From: Bittarella massiliensis (ex Durand et al. 2017)
Lineage (GTDB): Bacteria > Bacillota > Clostridia > Oscillospirales > Ruminococcaceae
DNA length: 64,000 nt
NCBI RefSeq assembly: GCF_017566145.1
Contig: NZ_JABFCL010000009.1
Coordinates: 29,626-93,625 of the forward strand
Reading direction: 5' to 3'
The notes below the pieces were generated by a model. That model was not told where the DNA came from and ran no database searches. It saw only the letters and a list, made by a program, of their open reading frames with translations. Every line of letters starts with the position of its first letter. The first letter of the stretch is position 1. Shown here piece after piece: positions 8,234 to 16,582 of this stretch. A program made the position numbers and the translations under genes.

Positions 8234-9355
8234 ATGTTATTGCAGATAGAAGAGCTCAAACAGCGCTTGGAGGGGCTGGAAACCCCTCTGAAAGAACTGG
8301 GGGTCTCCCTGGACTTGGAGGGGAAGGCCGCTGAGTTGGCCCGGCTGGAAAGCCAGTCCGCCGACCCCGCCTTCTGGGAGGACATGAAGGCCTCCCAAAA
8401 AATACTCAAACAGATCAGCGACATCAAGGATGTGCTGGCCCGCTACCAGAAGTTAAAAACCGCCTATGAAGACGCCGCCACCCTCATTGAGATCGCCCTG
8501 GAAGAGGGGGACGAGTCGATGGCAGAGGAGATCTCTGCCGCTGTCTCCCAGGTGGAGGAGGAGCTGCAGAGCCAGCGGCTATCCACCCTCCTCTCGGGCG
8601 AGTTTGACGGCAACAACGCCATCCTCACCTTCCACGCCGGGGCCGGCGGCACCGAGGCGCAGGACTGGGCCGAAATGCTCTACCGGATGTACGGCCGCTA
8701 CGCCCAGCGCCACGGCTTCAAGGTCAAGGTGCTGGACTATCTGGACGGGGAGGAGGCCGGCCTCAAGTCCGCCTCCGTCCTCATTGAGGGGCAGAACGCC
8801 TACGGCTATTTGAAGGGGGAAAACGGGGTGCACCGGCTGGTGCGGGTCTCGCCCTTTGACTCCTCCGGCCGCCGCCACACCTCCTTTGCCTCGCTGGAGG
8901 TGGTGCCCGAGATCGACGACGACCTGGACGTGCAGATCCGGGATGAGGACCTGCGGGTGGACACCTACCGCTCCAGCGGGGCCGGTGGCCAGCACGTCAA
9001 CAAGACCGAGTCGGCCATCCGCATCACCCACCTGCCCACCGGCATTGTGGTGGCCTGCCAGAACGAGCGCAGCCAGCACCAGAACCGGGAGGTGGCCATG
9101 AAGATGCTCCTCTCCAAGTTGATGAAGATCAAGGAGCAGGAGAATTTCGAGCGCATCGAGGACATCAAGGGCGACCAGAAGGAGATCGGCTGGGGCTCCC
9201 AGATCCGCTCCTACGTCTTTATGCCCTACACCATGGTCAAGGACCACCGCACCGGCTTTGAGGTGGGCAACGTGGGTGCGGTGATGGACGGCGACCTGGA
9301 CGGGTTCATCAACGCCTACCTCACCGCCGCCAGCCTGGGCAAGCTGGCCAAATAG
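8234..9355 (+). CDS. prfB: Peptide chain release factor 2
   Basis: 373 residues. RF2 releases the peptide at UGA and UAA codons. The stop-codon reading tripeptide SPF (VSPFDSSGRRH) and the catalytic GGQ (SGAGGQHVNKTESA) are both present. Most bacterial prfB genes need a +1 frameshift at an in-frame CTT TGA near codon 26. Here the equivalent position reads CTG GAC (SLDLEG) and the frame is continuous, so this gene lacks that autoregulatory step. The ATG at 8234 follows GGAAGGGG. A bidirectional terminator follows. Confidence 0.96.
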   Translation: MLLQIEELKQRLEGLETPLKELGVSLDLEGKAAELARLESQSADPAFWEDMKASQKILKQISDIKDVLARYQKLKTAYEDAATLIEIALEEGDESMAEEISAAVSQVEEELQSQRLSTLLSGEFDGNNAILTFHAGAGGTEAQDWAEMLYRMYGRYAQRHGFKVKVLDYLDGEEAGLKSASVLIEGQNAYGYLKGENGVHRLVRVSPFDSSGRRHTSFASLEVVPEIDDDLDVQIRDEDLRVDTYRSSGAGGQHVNKTESAIRITHLPTGIVVACQNERSQHQNREVAMKMLLSKLMKIKEQENFERIEDIKGDQKEIGWGSQIRSYVFMPYTMVKDHRTGFEVGNVGAVMDGDLDGFINAYLTAASLGKLAK

Positions 9356-9365
9356 CGCACTTTGA

Positions 9366-9410
9366 AAAAGAGAGGGCCGCCCCCTTAAAGGGCGGCCCCC
9401 TCTCTTTTTG
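9366..9410. terminator. Bidirectional terminator between prfB and the nucleosidase gene
   Basis: A long stem (AAAAGAGAGGGCCGCCC against its complement with a 2-base bulge) around a short loop, with A and T tracts on the two sides. It serves two convergent genes. Confidence 0.8.
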
Positions 9411-9437
9411 CGCCCTTTTGGGCGGGGCGAAATGGGG

Positions 9438-10133
9438 TCAGAGGCTGGAAATCTGCCCCAGCAGCCAGCGCTGCAGGTCGCCTGCCACCGAGTCGGTGAA
9501 GGGCTCGCCGGTGAGCTCGTTGTTGGAGATGACGCGCACCCCGATGCAGGGAACCCCGAAGCGGCGGCAGCACTCGTAGACGCCCACGCTCTCCATCTCC
9601 TCGCAGAGTTCGCCCTTTCTCTCCTGCATCCAGCGGATGCGGTCCACCTCCCGGCTGAAGAGATCACCGCTCCCCAACGTCCCCACCGCCCTGCGCCCAT
9701 GTGGCCAGGGAACCTGGGCGAAGTGGCGCAGCAGCGCCCCGTCCGAGGGGATGGGCACCGAGCGGGGGTCGAAGGTCCAGTCAAAGGGGGCGCAGCCCTG
9801 GCCTGCGGCCCGGGCGGGGCTCTGCATCCCGTGCAGGGCCACGGTGGCGCCGCCCACCACCAGATCGCCCACCGCCAGCTCCTCCACGTGGGACCCGGCC
9901 AACCCCTGGTTGATGACGGCCCGGGGGGCGTAAGCGCCGATGCCCACGGCGGTGGCCAGGGCGGCGTTGAGGGTACCGATCTGGGTCTCGCTCACCACCA
10001 GGGGACGGCCCTCCACCGTCCCGGTGGAAAAGGAGAACCCGTGTAGGGTTTGGTCCGCCCGCCCCTCCAGGGCCGCGCGCAGGGCCGCGACCTCCACCGG
10101 CATGGCCCCCTGTATCAAAATGGGTTGCTGCAT
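9438..10133 (-). CDS. Nucleosidase of the MTA/SAH nucleosidase (nucleoside phosphorylase) superfamily
   Basis: 231 residues. Family members cleave the glycosidic bond of methylthioadenosine, S-adenosylhomocysteine or related nucleosides. Supporting features are the N-terminal ILIQGAMPVEVAALR, the central NQGLAG, the substrate motif EMESVGVYECC (EME as in MtnN) and the C-terminal RVISNNELTGE. In MtnN the last motif usually reads SD rather than SNN, so the exact substrate is uncertain and futalosine-type substrates are possible. The start at 10133 has AAGGAGG 9 bases upstream. It is a single gene with its own consensus promoter. Confidence 0.8.
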   Translation of the reverse strand: MQQPILIQGAMPVEVAALRAALEGRADQTLHGFSFSTGTVEGRPLVVSETQIGTLNAALATAVGIGAYAPRAVINQGLAGSHVEELAVGDLVVGGATVALHGMQSPARAAGQGCAPFDWTFDPRSVPIPSDGALLRHFAQVPWPHGRRAVGTLGSGDLFSREVDRIRWMQERKGELCEEMESVGVYECCRRFGVPCIGVRVISNNELTGEPFTDSVAGDLQRWLLGQISSL

Positions 10134-10186
10134 CTCGTCTGCCTCCTTTTGCTCTCTCTTTTCGCCTGCAGGGCGAAAGGAAAAAC

Positions 10187-10216
10187 AGTATACGGCGGCG
10201 ACCGCCCGGCTGTCAA
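10187..10216 (-). promoter_or_regulatory. Promoter of the nucleosidase gene, with upstream palindrome
   Basis: TTGACA-N18-TATACT on the minus strand (-35 at 10211-10216, -10 at 10187-10192). A perfect 12-bp palindrome, GATTGCGCAATC, lies at 10230-10241 just upstream of the -35 and may be a regulator site. Confidence 0.65.
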
Positions 10217-10392
10217 GGGCGGGGGAGAAGATTGCGCAATCCAACGAAAAGAGCGGTCGGATTTTGGCAAAAGGGCGGGCTTTTTGGGGGAAAGGGTCGC
10301 AAAAGCTGTCGATTTGACCGGGGGAATGCTATAATGAGACGACAGCCGTCGATCCGGAACCCCTGCGGTGCGCAGGCGCCGGCTTTGGCGGC

Positions 10393-10743
10393 CTATCGCG
10401 CCCCGCCCTTCCCGCGGGAAAACAGGTAGGACAGGCCGCCGGGAATGGCGATCCAGAGAACCACGACGGCCAGCGTCCAGCTCTCAAAGTTGGAAATGGC
10501 AGAGACACCGGCGAGGTATACAAAGGCCAGGGGGATGGAGACGTACCCCAGTACTCTGTGGGCGGCGATCCAGGTGCCCTCGTCTGTCACGGTCCAGGGC
10601 AGGCGGAGCCCGGTGTGCTTGCAAAAGGGGAGTTTGGGCGCCACATTTCCGGCAAAGAGGATGACCGCCGCGGCGATGGCGGCTGCGAAGAACCGCCCGT
10701 CGCCGGAAAAGGGCACAAGGCCCCACAGCAGAGAGGAGCGCAT
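10393..10743 (-). CDS. SdpI-family membrane protein, short form
   Basis: 116 residues with three hydrophobic segments. The block GNVAPKLPFCKHTGLRLPW followed by AHRVLGY is the signature of SdpI/YhfL-type proteins; in Bacillus, SdpI is the immunity protein to the SdpC toxin. Full-length SdpI has an extra N-terminal membrane module that is absent here. The ATG at 10743 has no clear Shine-Dalgarno site and lies 3 bases from the start of the divergent gene at 10747, so this may be an N-terminally truncated remnant. Confidence 0.6.
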   Translation of the reverse strand: MRSSLLWGLVPFSGDGRFFAAAIAAAVILFAGNVAPKLPFCKHTGLRLPWTVTDEGTWIAAHRVLGYVSIPLAFVYLAGVSAISNFESWTLAVVVLWIAIPGGLSYLFSRGKGGAR

Positions 10744-10746
10744 TTC

Positions 10747-11558
10747 ATGGAAAAGATCACCTGCCGCTATCCCCTGTCGCGGGAACTGCTCTGCCGGGCT
10801 TCCGATGTCCGCTACCGGGTGCGGGGCGGGTGGGTGCGGCTGGCCTGCGCTGCGGCGGGGGGACTGGCGGGGCTCTACCTGGCCCTCAGCGCCGCCGGGC
10901 TCTTTCGCACCCGCTTTTGGCAGCCCCTGCTGGCGGCAGCTCTTTTGATCGGCAGCTTGACGGTGGCGCTCTGGGGCAACCGGCTCTTTCTCTGGCGGGG
11001 GCTGTGGGGACTGCGCCGCCCCCGCCCCCAACTTTCGGCAGGCGGCGGTGTTGCGGCGGAGCGGCGATTCGGGGCAGATGCTCTTCTACCGCTCGGTGGG
11101 GGGATATTCATCCGTCCGGAAGCCGCTTTGCAGGGCTGGCAGGAGGGGGGAGAGGTCAAACTTCGGTGGCTGCGGGGCGACGTCTGCGCCGTCACCTACC
11201 GGGGGGAGGACCGCCAGCCCCACGCGGCCGCCTTCCCCTTTGGAGAGGGGGAATCCCGCCCCCTCTTTGAGCAGCTGGAGGGCCGCTGGCAGAGCGATTC
11301 GGGAAAATTCAGCCTGACTTATGAGGGGGGAACCTTCCAGCTCCGCCGGGGTGGCGGGGTCGAGACCTACCCCATTGCCAACTGCAAAAAGGTAGAGCGG
11401 TCGGCGGCGGTGCTCTTTGATGACAGGGGGCTGCCCCGCTGGATCGTCCTCCCCCAAACCCCTGCCGCCGGGGGGGGGAGGGGCGGGCGGAGGCCCTCCT
11501 CCTCTACCCGGTGGCCCTGGATGGGACCGACCGCGTGACCCTGTCGCCCCGGGCCTAG
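10747..11558 (+). pseudogene. Membrane protein with YcxB-like layout, probably frameshifted
   Basis: An ATG at 10747 behind GAGAGGAG opens a protein with two N-terminal membrane helices (about residues 28-75) and a soluble C-terminal half, as in YcxB-type proteins. The coding frame appears to break. Between about 11025 and 11095 codons with G/C in the third position are found in the next frame (FRQAAVLRRSGDSGQMLFYR) and then return at a G6 run. At a G9 run (11470-11478) the literal frame ends in Arg/Ser-rich residues (stop 11538). One base of shift instead gives EALLLYPVALDGTDRVTLSP with a stop at 11558. All breaks sit at C5, G6 and G9 runs, so sequencing error, slippage and real decay are all possible. 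Confidence 0.5.
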
Positions 11559-11623
11559 GGTTGCGCCCCGCCCCCTCCTGTGGTAGGATGGAGACGCCGA
11601 CAGGGAGAAGGGGGGACTTGGTT

Positions 11624-12124
11624 GTGACAGCGCCGCAGTACGAGCGGGTTCGCCGCTGGTTTTTGGCCCGGCCCGGCCGCCTGGCCGCCCTCAAAGCCGC
11701 CAACCGCTGGCTGCCCCGGCTGGTCTACTGCGCCTACCCCCTGGGCCTTTTGGCCCTGGCCTGGCAGCGGGACGCCCGCCTTTGGAAGGTGCTCTGGGTG
11801 CCGGCGGCGGGGTTTTTGCTGGTGAGTGCTTTTCGGCGGCTCCACAATGCCCCCCGCCCCTATGAGGCCCTGCCCATTGCCCCCCTCATCGGGCGGGAGA
11901 AGGCGGGCCGCTCCTTTCCCAGCCGGCATGTGGCCTCGGCCTTTTTGATCGGCTGCGCCTTTTGGTACCTCTCCCCCTGGCTGGGGGCGCCGGTCTTTCT
12001 CGCCGGGATGGGGATGGCGGTGGTCCGCCCCCTGGCGGGGGTCCACTTCCCCCGGGACACCGTTGCCGGGGCGGCTTTCGGGCTCCTCTTTGGCTTTGCC
12101 TGTCTCTACGGCCTGCCGTTCTAG
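11624..12124 (+). CDS. PAP2-family membrane phosphatase
   Basis: 166 residues. The type-2 phosphatidic acid phosphatase motifs are all present: a basic residue then APRPYE, SFPSRHVAS, and RPLAGVHFPRDTVAG with the catalytic His and Asp. Four or five membrane helices surround them. Members dephosphorylate lipid pyrophosphates (undecaprenyl pyrophosphate) or phosphatidic acid; which applies here is unknown. I chose GTG at 11624 because AAGGGGGG lies 8 bases upstream; TTG at 11618 or ATG at 11588 are alternatives. Confidence 0.8.
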   Translation: MTAPQYERVRRWFLARPGRLAALKAANRWLPRLVYCAYPLGLLALAWQRDARLWKVLWVPAAGFLLVSAFRRLHNAPRPYEALPIAPLIGREKAGRSFPSRHVASAFLIGCAFWYLSPWLGAPVFLAGMGMAVVRPLAGVHFPRDTVAGAAFGLLFGFACLYGLPF

Positions 12125-12147
12125 GCGGGCCTTTTTCATTTAACGAC

Positions 12148-12189
12148 AAAAGGGAAGGGCTGGCCCCCGCAGGGCCAGCCCTTCCTTTT
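12148..12189. terminator. Bidirectional terminator
   Basis: A perfect 14-bp stem (12153-12166 with 12172-12185), with an A tract before and a T tract after, between the convergent PAP2 and DUF885 genes. Confidence 0.85.
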
Positions 12190-12201
12190 CATGCGCCGGG
12201 T

Positions 12202-13998
12202 TCAGGCCGCCTTCTGCGCCCCGCCCTTTGCGGTTTTTACGTAGCTGTCCACCTGCTGCTGCAGGATGTCCAGGCTGGCGGGCCCGGTCTCCAGCAGTAC
12301 CCGGTTGAAATCCACCGGGGAGAAGCGGTCTCCCAGCTGTTTTTCTGCACCGTCGTAGAGGTCCTGGTAGGCCATGCCGGTCAGATAGTACTGCAGGTAG
12401 TTGGTGGGGGTCTCCAGGTTGAGGTAGAACTGGGAGCGGAGGGTCTCGTCGCCTATCTCATCGCCGAAATGGCTCTTTAAAAAGGCGGCAAACTGGTCGT
12501 AGCTCCACCCGTCGTAGTGCAGGCCGATGTCCGCCAGGGCGATGACGCACTGGGTGTAGCGGTCGTTGTAGGCGTAGAGTTCGGCCAACCCCCGGTCCTC
12601 GGTGGCGTATTTGTAGCTGCTGTTTTCCACATAGGTGGCCCACCCTTCGGAGTAGCCGTTGTAGTCGATCATATAGCGGACGGTGGGCAGCTGCAGGTTT
12701 TGAAAATAGGTGTTTTGGTACATGTGGCCGGGGTAGCCCTCGTGGGCGATGGTGGAGAAGAGATCGGTGCTGTATTCGCCGTTGATGTAGATCATCTGGG
12801 GGCTGTCCAGGGGCTTGTCGATCCGGCTTTTCAGGTAGGCGGCGGGGGAGAAGTTGTCCTTCATCGACTCGTCCACCCAGCGGATTTGGTAGGTGAGGTT
12901 TTCGGTGGCGGGAAAGTCCTGCAACATGGCCTCCCCCAGGTAGTCCAGCGTCTCCTCCACCGAGGAGAAGCGGGAATAGGCGGGGGTGGCCCCCTCCGTC
13001 AATTCCCGGTAGGCGGCGGGGTCGCTCTTTTGCAGCTCCTGCATCTGTCTTTCCATATCGGTGGCGGCCTGGGCCATGTGGGTGTACAGGAAGGTCTTGA
13101 CCTCGTCGATGTCCCAGTCGATGCCGGTGCTCTGTTGCAGAAGCGCCAGGTAGTAGTCCTTGCCGCCGGGCTGGTGGGCGAGGCCCAGTTCCTCCTCGGG
13201 GGCGTCGATCTGGGAGAGATCCTCCGCCAGCTGGCGGTAGGCGGCCATCAGGTCCTCTTTCAGCAGCTGGCGGCTGGTGGCCTTGGCCTCGGCCTTCTCC
13301 CCCTCGCTCAAAAAGGCGCAGCCGTCGATCTTCTCGTCCATGATCGGCGCCAGGTAGGGGGTCTCCTGGGCGGCAAAGGTCTCGCACTGCTCGATGACCT
13401 TGTCGAGGATGCTCTGGCACATGCCGCAGCCGTTTTCCTGGCGCTCCCGCTCGTTCTCGGCGTAGAGGCGGAAGGTCTCCCCGCTGGTGCGAAGAATGCC
13501 AAAGTAGCTGTCCAGGTCGTTTTGCCGCTCAAAGTAGAAGTTTTCCAGCAGCAGGGGCAACTGGGCCTGAAAGCCGAGGAAGCTGCCCAGGTAGTTGTTG
13601 TCCAGATAGTAGTAGTCCAGGGTGAGGAGGGAGCGCTGAAAGAAGTCTTCGAGGATTTGCAGCGTCAGCCGGGAGGAGGGGTTCAGCGACTTCTCGTCAA
13701 AGCCCTGCAGGTTTTTCAAAATCTCCTGACAGGCGGCCTTGCTCTCCCGGTAGTCCTCGGCGTCGGAGTGGGGAAGTTTGAGCGGTTCCAGGGAGAAACC
13801 GTGGGCCTCCGGGTCCTGAAACAGGTAGTTGAGATCGAGGGAATCGCTGTCCAGAATGGCGGTGGGCAGGGTGGAGAGGTACTGGTCGAACCGGGCCTGT
13901 TCCCCCTTTTTGACGCAGCCGGAAAGGGAGAGGGCCAGGCCCAGGGCCAGCACCCCCGCCACGGCTCTGCGGGCCAGATGGCGACTTGTTTTTCTCAC
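12202..13998 (-). CDS. DUF885 family lipoprotein (putative metallopeptidase)
   Basis: 598 residues. A lipoprotein signal peptide ends in LSLSGC (about residue 27), so it is anchored outside the membrane. The long helical domain carries AHEGYPGHMYQ (about residue 425) and a downstream GYSEGWATYVE. This pairing is the presumed zinc site of the DUF885 family, which is related to gluzincin peptidases. The substrate is unknown. The GTG at 13998 is chosen because AAGGAG lies 9 bases upstream and the signal peptide starts there. It is monocistronic. Confidence 0.85.
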   Translation of the reverse strand: MRKTSRHLARRAVAGVLALGLALSLSGCVKKGEQARFDQYLSTLPTAILDSDSLDLNYLFQDPEAHGFSLEPLKLPHSDAEDYRESKAACQEILKNLQGFDEKSLNPSSRLTLQILEDFFQRSLLTLDYYYLDNNYLGSFLGFQAQLPLLLENFYFERQNDLDSYFGILRTSGETFRLYAENERERQENGCGMCQSILDKVIEQCETFAAQETPYLAPIMDEKIDGCAFLSEGEKAEAKATSRQLLKEDLMAAYRQLAEDLSQIDAPEEELGLAHQPGGKDYYLALLQQSTGIDWDIDEVKTFLYTHMAQAATDMERQMQELQKSDPAAYRELTEGATPAYSRFSSVEETLDYLGEAMLQDFPATENLTYQIRWVDESMKDNFSPAAYLKSRIDKPLDSPQMIYINGEYSTDLFSTIAHEGYPGHMYQNTYFQNLQLPTVRYMIDYNGYSEGWATYVENSSYKYATEDRGLAELYAYNDRYTQCVIALADIGLHYDGWSYDQFAAFLKSHFGDEIGDETLRSQFYLNLETPTNYLQYYLTGMAYQDLYDGAEKQLGDRFSPVDFNRVLLETGPASLDILQQQVDSYVKTAKGGAQKAA

Positions 13999-14261
13999 GG
14001 CAAAGAACTCCTTTTCACAGTGACTTGGCAGGGCGGCGCTCCCCAAGGGACCAGCGCCCTGTGTTTCAGTATACCACAAGCGCGAAGCCCGCGGGGGTAT
14101 TTGGCCATGGGACGGGGGGCAGGCGAAGTTTGCGCATCTGCCCCGGCCATTCCCAGTATCATTGCCACTTTATAGAAATAATACCACATCGGCCGCCCGG
14201 TGAGACCCAATGGCAGGAAAAGGTTGGAAATCTTTCCTTTTTGCGGCCGATGACCCGCCGG

Positions 14262-14296
14262 TTGTATTGTAACTGCCCGTCCGGGTATGTTACAAT
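14262..14296 (+). promoter_or_regulatory. Promoter with inverted-repeat operator for the EIIC-EAL gene
   Basis: TTGTAA-N18-TACAAT (-35 at 14267-14272, -10 at 14291-14296). The two elements lie inside the arms of a perfect inverted repeat, ATTGTAAC (14266-14273) and GTTACAAT (14289-14296), separated by 15 bases. A dimeric repressor bound here would cover both promoter elements. Confidence 0.6.
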
Positions 14297-14329
14297 TATG
14301 ACAAACTTCCCTTCTCCGCTGGGGAAGAA

Positions 14330-16435
14330 ATGAGGGAACGGACCGCCATGAGAAAACGCGCATTGCGGGCGCTGTATGCGCTGGAGCAAAATCGGGTGCT
14401 CTCCTCTGTCAAAAAGGGGTTTGTCACCCTTGTCCCCCTGCTGATGGCGGGGGCTTTTGCGCTGCTTCTGCGCAGTTTTCCCCTGCCCGCATTTCAGGCG
14501 GCTCTGCCCACCCTCTGGGGCGGCGCGCTGGACCGGTTTCTCGCCTGCGTGGGGGAGAGCACCTTTGGCCTGCTCTCCATCTTCGTGGCGGCGGCGGTGG
14601 GCTTTCACTACGCCGGCGCCTGCCGGGAGGGGGACCTGTCCACCCAGGTGATGGCCATGGCCCTCTCGGTGGCCTGCTTTGTGGCCACCTTCGGCCAGTC
14701 CGCCCCGGCCGAGCGGCTGGCGGGCTTTGGCTCCACCGGGGTGTTCACCGCCCTGCTGTGCGCTGTGGCGGGGACCAAGCTCTTTTTGTTTTTGGGGGAG
14801 CACGCCCCCCGGCGCTTTCGCTTTTCCACCGCCGGGGCGGACGAGGGCTTTCGCGCCGCCATGGGAGGGATCGTCCCCGCCCTGCTCTGTGTGGCCGCCT
14901 TTGCCGCGGGCAACCTGGCGCTGGACCGGCTGGCCGGGGTGGCCAGCCTCAACGAACTCATCACCGCCGGGGCCAGCGCCCTCTTCTCCCGCGCGGGCAA
15001 CGACCTGTCCGGCGGCATCCTCTTCACCGCCCTGCAGGGCACCCTCTGGATGTTTGGCATCCACGGCGGCAACGCCCTCGACCAGGTGGCGACCCGGCTC
15101 TTTGTCCCCGCCAACGCCGATCCCGCCGCCGTCGTCTGCAAGTCCTTCCTCGACAACTTCGCCCTCATCGGCGGCTGTGGCGCCACCATCTGCCTGCTGT
15201 TGGCGCTGTTGCTCTTCTCCCGCTCCAGAGATGACCGCCGCCTGGCCGGGGCCTCGCTGCCCTTCGGCCTCTTCGGCATCAACGAAATTTTGGTCTACGG
15301 CCTGCCGGTCATCTTAAACCCCATCTACCTCATCCCCTTCATCCTGGTGCCCATCTGCTCGCTGTGCATCGCCTACTTCGCCACCTGGGTGGGCTTTTTG
15401 CCGGTGGTGACCAAGACCGTCGCCTGGACCACCCCGGTCCTCTTCAGCGGCTATATCGCGGTGGACTCCTGGCGGGGGGCGGCGGTGCAGCTGGTGATCG
15501 TGGCGGCGGGCACCGCCATCTACGCCCCCTTTGTCAAGCTCTCCGACCGGGTGCGGGCCGGCCGTGAACAGGAGATGCTGCGCGCCCTCACCGACGCCTT
15601 TCAGGCGGGGGAGCGGGCGGGAGAGCGGCCCCGCTTTCTCGCCCGGGGCGGACAGCTGGGGGCGGCGGCCAAGCAGCTGGCTTCCCGCCTGCGGGCGGAC
15701 CTGCAGTCCGGCGCGATCCCCTTTTGGTACCAGCCCCAGGTGGACGCCGATGGCCGCGCCTTTGGCGCCGAGAGCCTGTTGCGCTGGCGCTTTGGCGGGC
15801 AGCTTGTCTACCCGCCTCTGGCCATCTCCCTGGCGCAGGAGGAGGGGGTCTACGGCCAGCTCACCGAGTTGGCGCTGCAGCGGGCCTGTCGCGCCGCCGG
15901 GGCGTTTCAGGAGGCCATGGGGCGGCCCTTCTCGGTCTCGGTCAACCTGACGGCCGCCCAGCTGGACGACCCGGCCCTGATCGAGGGGATCATCGCCACG
16001 GCCCAGGGCGCGGGGGTACAGCCCGGCGGCCTGGGGCTGGAGGTCACCGAGGAGACCTCCCTCATCGACCGCGCGCACGTGTCGGAGAACATCGGCCGTC
16101 TCTGGGCGGCGGGAATCCCCGTCTCGGTGGACGATTTCAGCATGGGGCACACCTCCCTGCGCTATCTGCAGGAGAACCCCTTTCGCTACGTCAAACTGGA
16201 TGGCTCCCTGGTGCGCCAGGTGACCGAGAATGCCCGCAGCCGGGAGATCATCTCCTCCCTGGTGTCCCTGGGGACGGGGCTCTCCTTTGACACAGTGGCC
16301 GAACAGGTGGAGACCGTTCAGGTGCGCGACGCCCTCATCGCCCTGGGGTGCACCCGGTTTCAGGGGTATCTCTACAGCCCGGCGGTCCCCCTGGAGGAGT
16401 GTGTCGCCCTCTGTCGGGAGGAACCTTGGCGCTAG
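14330..16435 (+). CDS. PTS EIIC-like membrane domain fused to an EAL c-di-GMP phosphodiesterase
   Basis: 701 residues. Residues 1-400 form a polytopic membrane domain of the lactose/cellobiose PTS EIIC type (LQGTLWMFGIHGGNALD, FGLFGINEILVYGLPVILNP). Residues 460-690 form an EAL domain. The EAL motif reads ESL (GAESLLRW) but keeps the catalytic Glu. VNLT, LEVTEET, VDDFSMGHTSL, VKLDGSL, AEQVET and QGYLYSPA supply the remaining metal and catalytic residues, so hydrolysis of c-di-GMP to pGpG is likely. No EIIA or EIIB lies nearby, so the membrane part may act as a sugar sensor; that is inference. A second ATG at 14348 is an alternative start. It is monocistronic. Confidence 0.85.
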   Translation: MRERTAMRKRALRALYALEQNRVLSSVKKGFVTLVPLLMAGAFALLLRSFPLPAFQAALPTLWGGALDRFLACVGESTFGLLSIFVAAAVGFHYAGACREGDLSTQVMAMALSVACFVATFGQSAPAERLAGFGSTGVFTALLCAVAGTKLFLFLGEHAPRRFRFSTAGADEGFRAAMGGIVPALLCVAAFAAGNLALDRLAGVASLNELITAGASALFSRAGNDLSGGILFTALQGTLWMFGIHGGNALDQVATRLFVPANADPAAVVCKSFLDNFALIGGCGATICLLLALLLFSRSRDDRRLAGASLPFGLFGINEILVYGLPVILNPIYLIPFILVPICSLCIAYFATWVGFLPVVTKTVAWTTPVLFSGYIAVDSWRGAAVQLVIVAAGTAIYAPFVKLSDRVRAGREQEMLRALTDAFQAGERAGERPRFLARGGQLGAAAKQLASRLRADLQSGAIPFWYQPQVDADGRAFGAESLLRWRFGGQLVYPPLAISLAQEEGVYGQLTELALQRACRAAGAFQEAMGRPFSVSVNLTAAQLDDPALIEGIIATAQGAGVQPGGLGLEVTEETSLIDRAHVSENIGRLWAAGIPVSVDDFSMGHTSLRYLQENPFRYVKLDGSLVRQVTENARSREIISSLVSLGTGLSFDTVAEQVETVQVRDALIALGCTRFQGYLYSPAVPLEECVALCREEPWR

Positions 16436-16480
16436 GCCTTGCGGGTTGCCCTCCGGGGGAGTATACTGAAAAAAGAGACA

Positions 16481-16519
16481 AAGGCGTCTCGGAGAGGGTT
16501 TCTCCGAGACGCCTTTTTT
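16481..16519 (+). terminator. Terminator of the EIIC-EAL gene
   Basis: A perfect 15-bp stem (16481-16495 with 16501-16515) with a 5-base loop and a T run to 16519. Confidence 0.9.
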
Positions 16520-16582
16520 CTCGCCGTTTGGCATCTGCCGGCCGCCCCCGGGGCAGACTGGCAGAGAGGGGAGGAAAAGGCT

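Noticed and set aside
10315..10335. TTGACC and TATAAT on the plus strand near 10315-10335
   Set aside because: Only 9 bases separate them and no plus-strand gene follows within 400 bases.
12517..14175. 552-codon open frame on the plus strand
   Set aside because: Antisense to the DUF885 lipoprotein, whose lipobox and HEGYPGH motif identify the real frame.
16439..16582. 48-codon N-terminal extension of nadE
   Set aside because: It runs through the EIIC-EAL terminator and lacks a ribosome binding site; the TTG at 16583 gives the family length.
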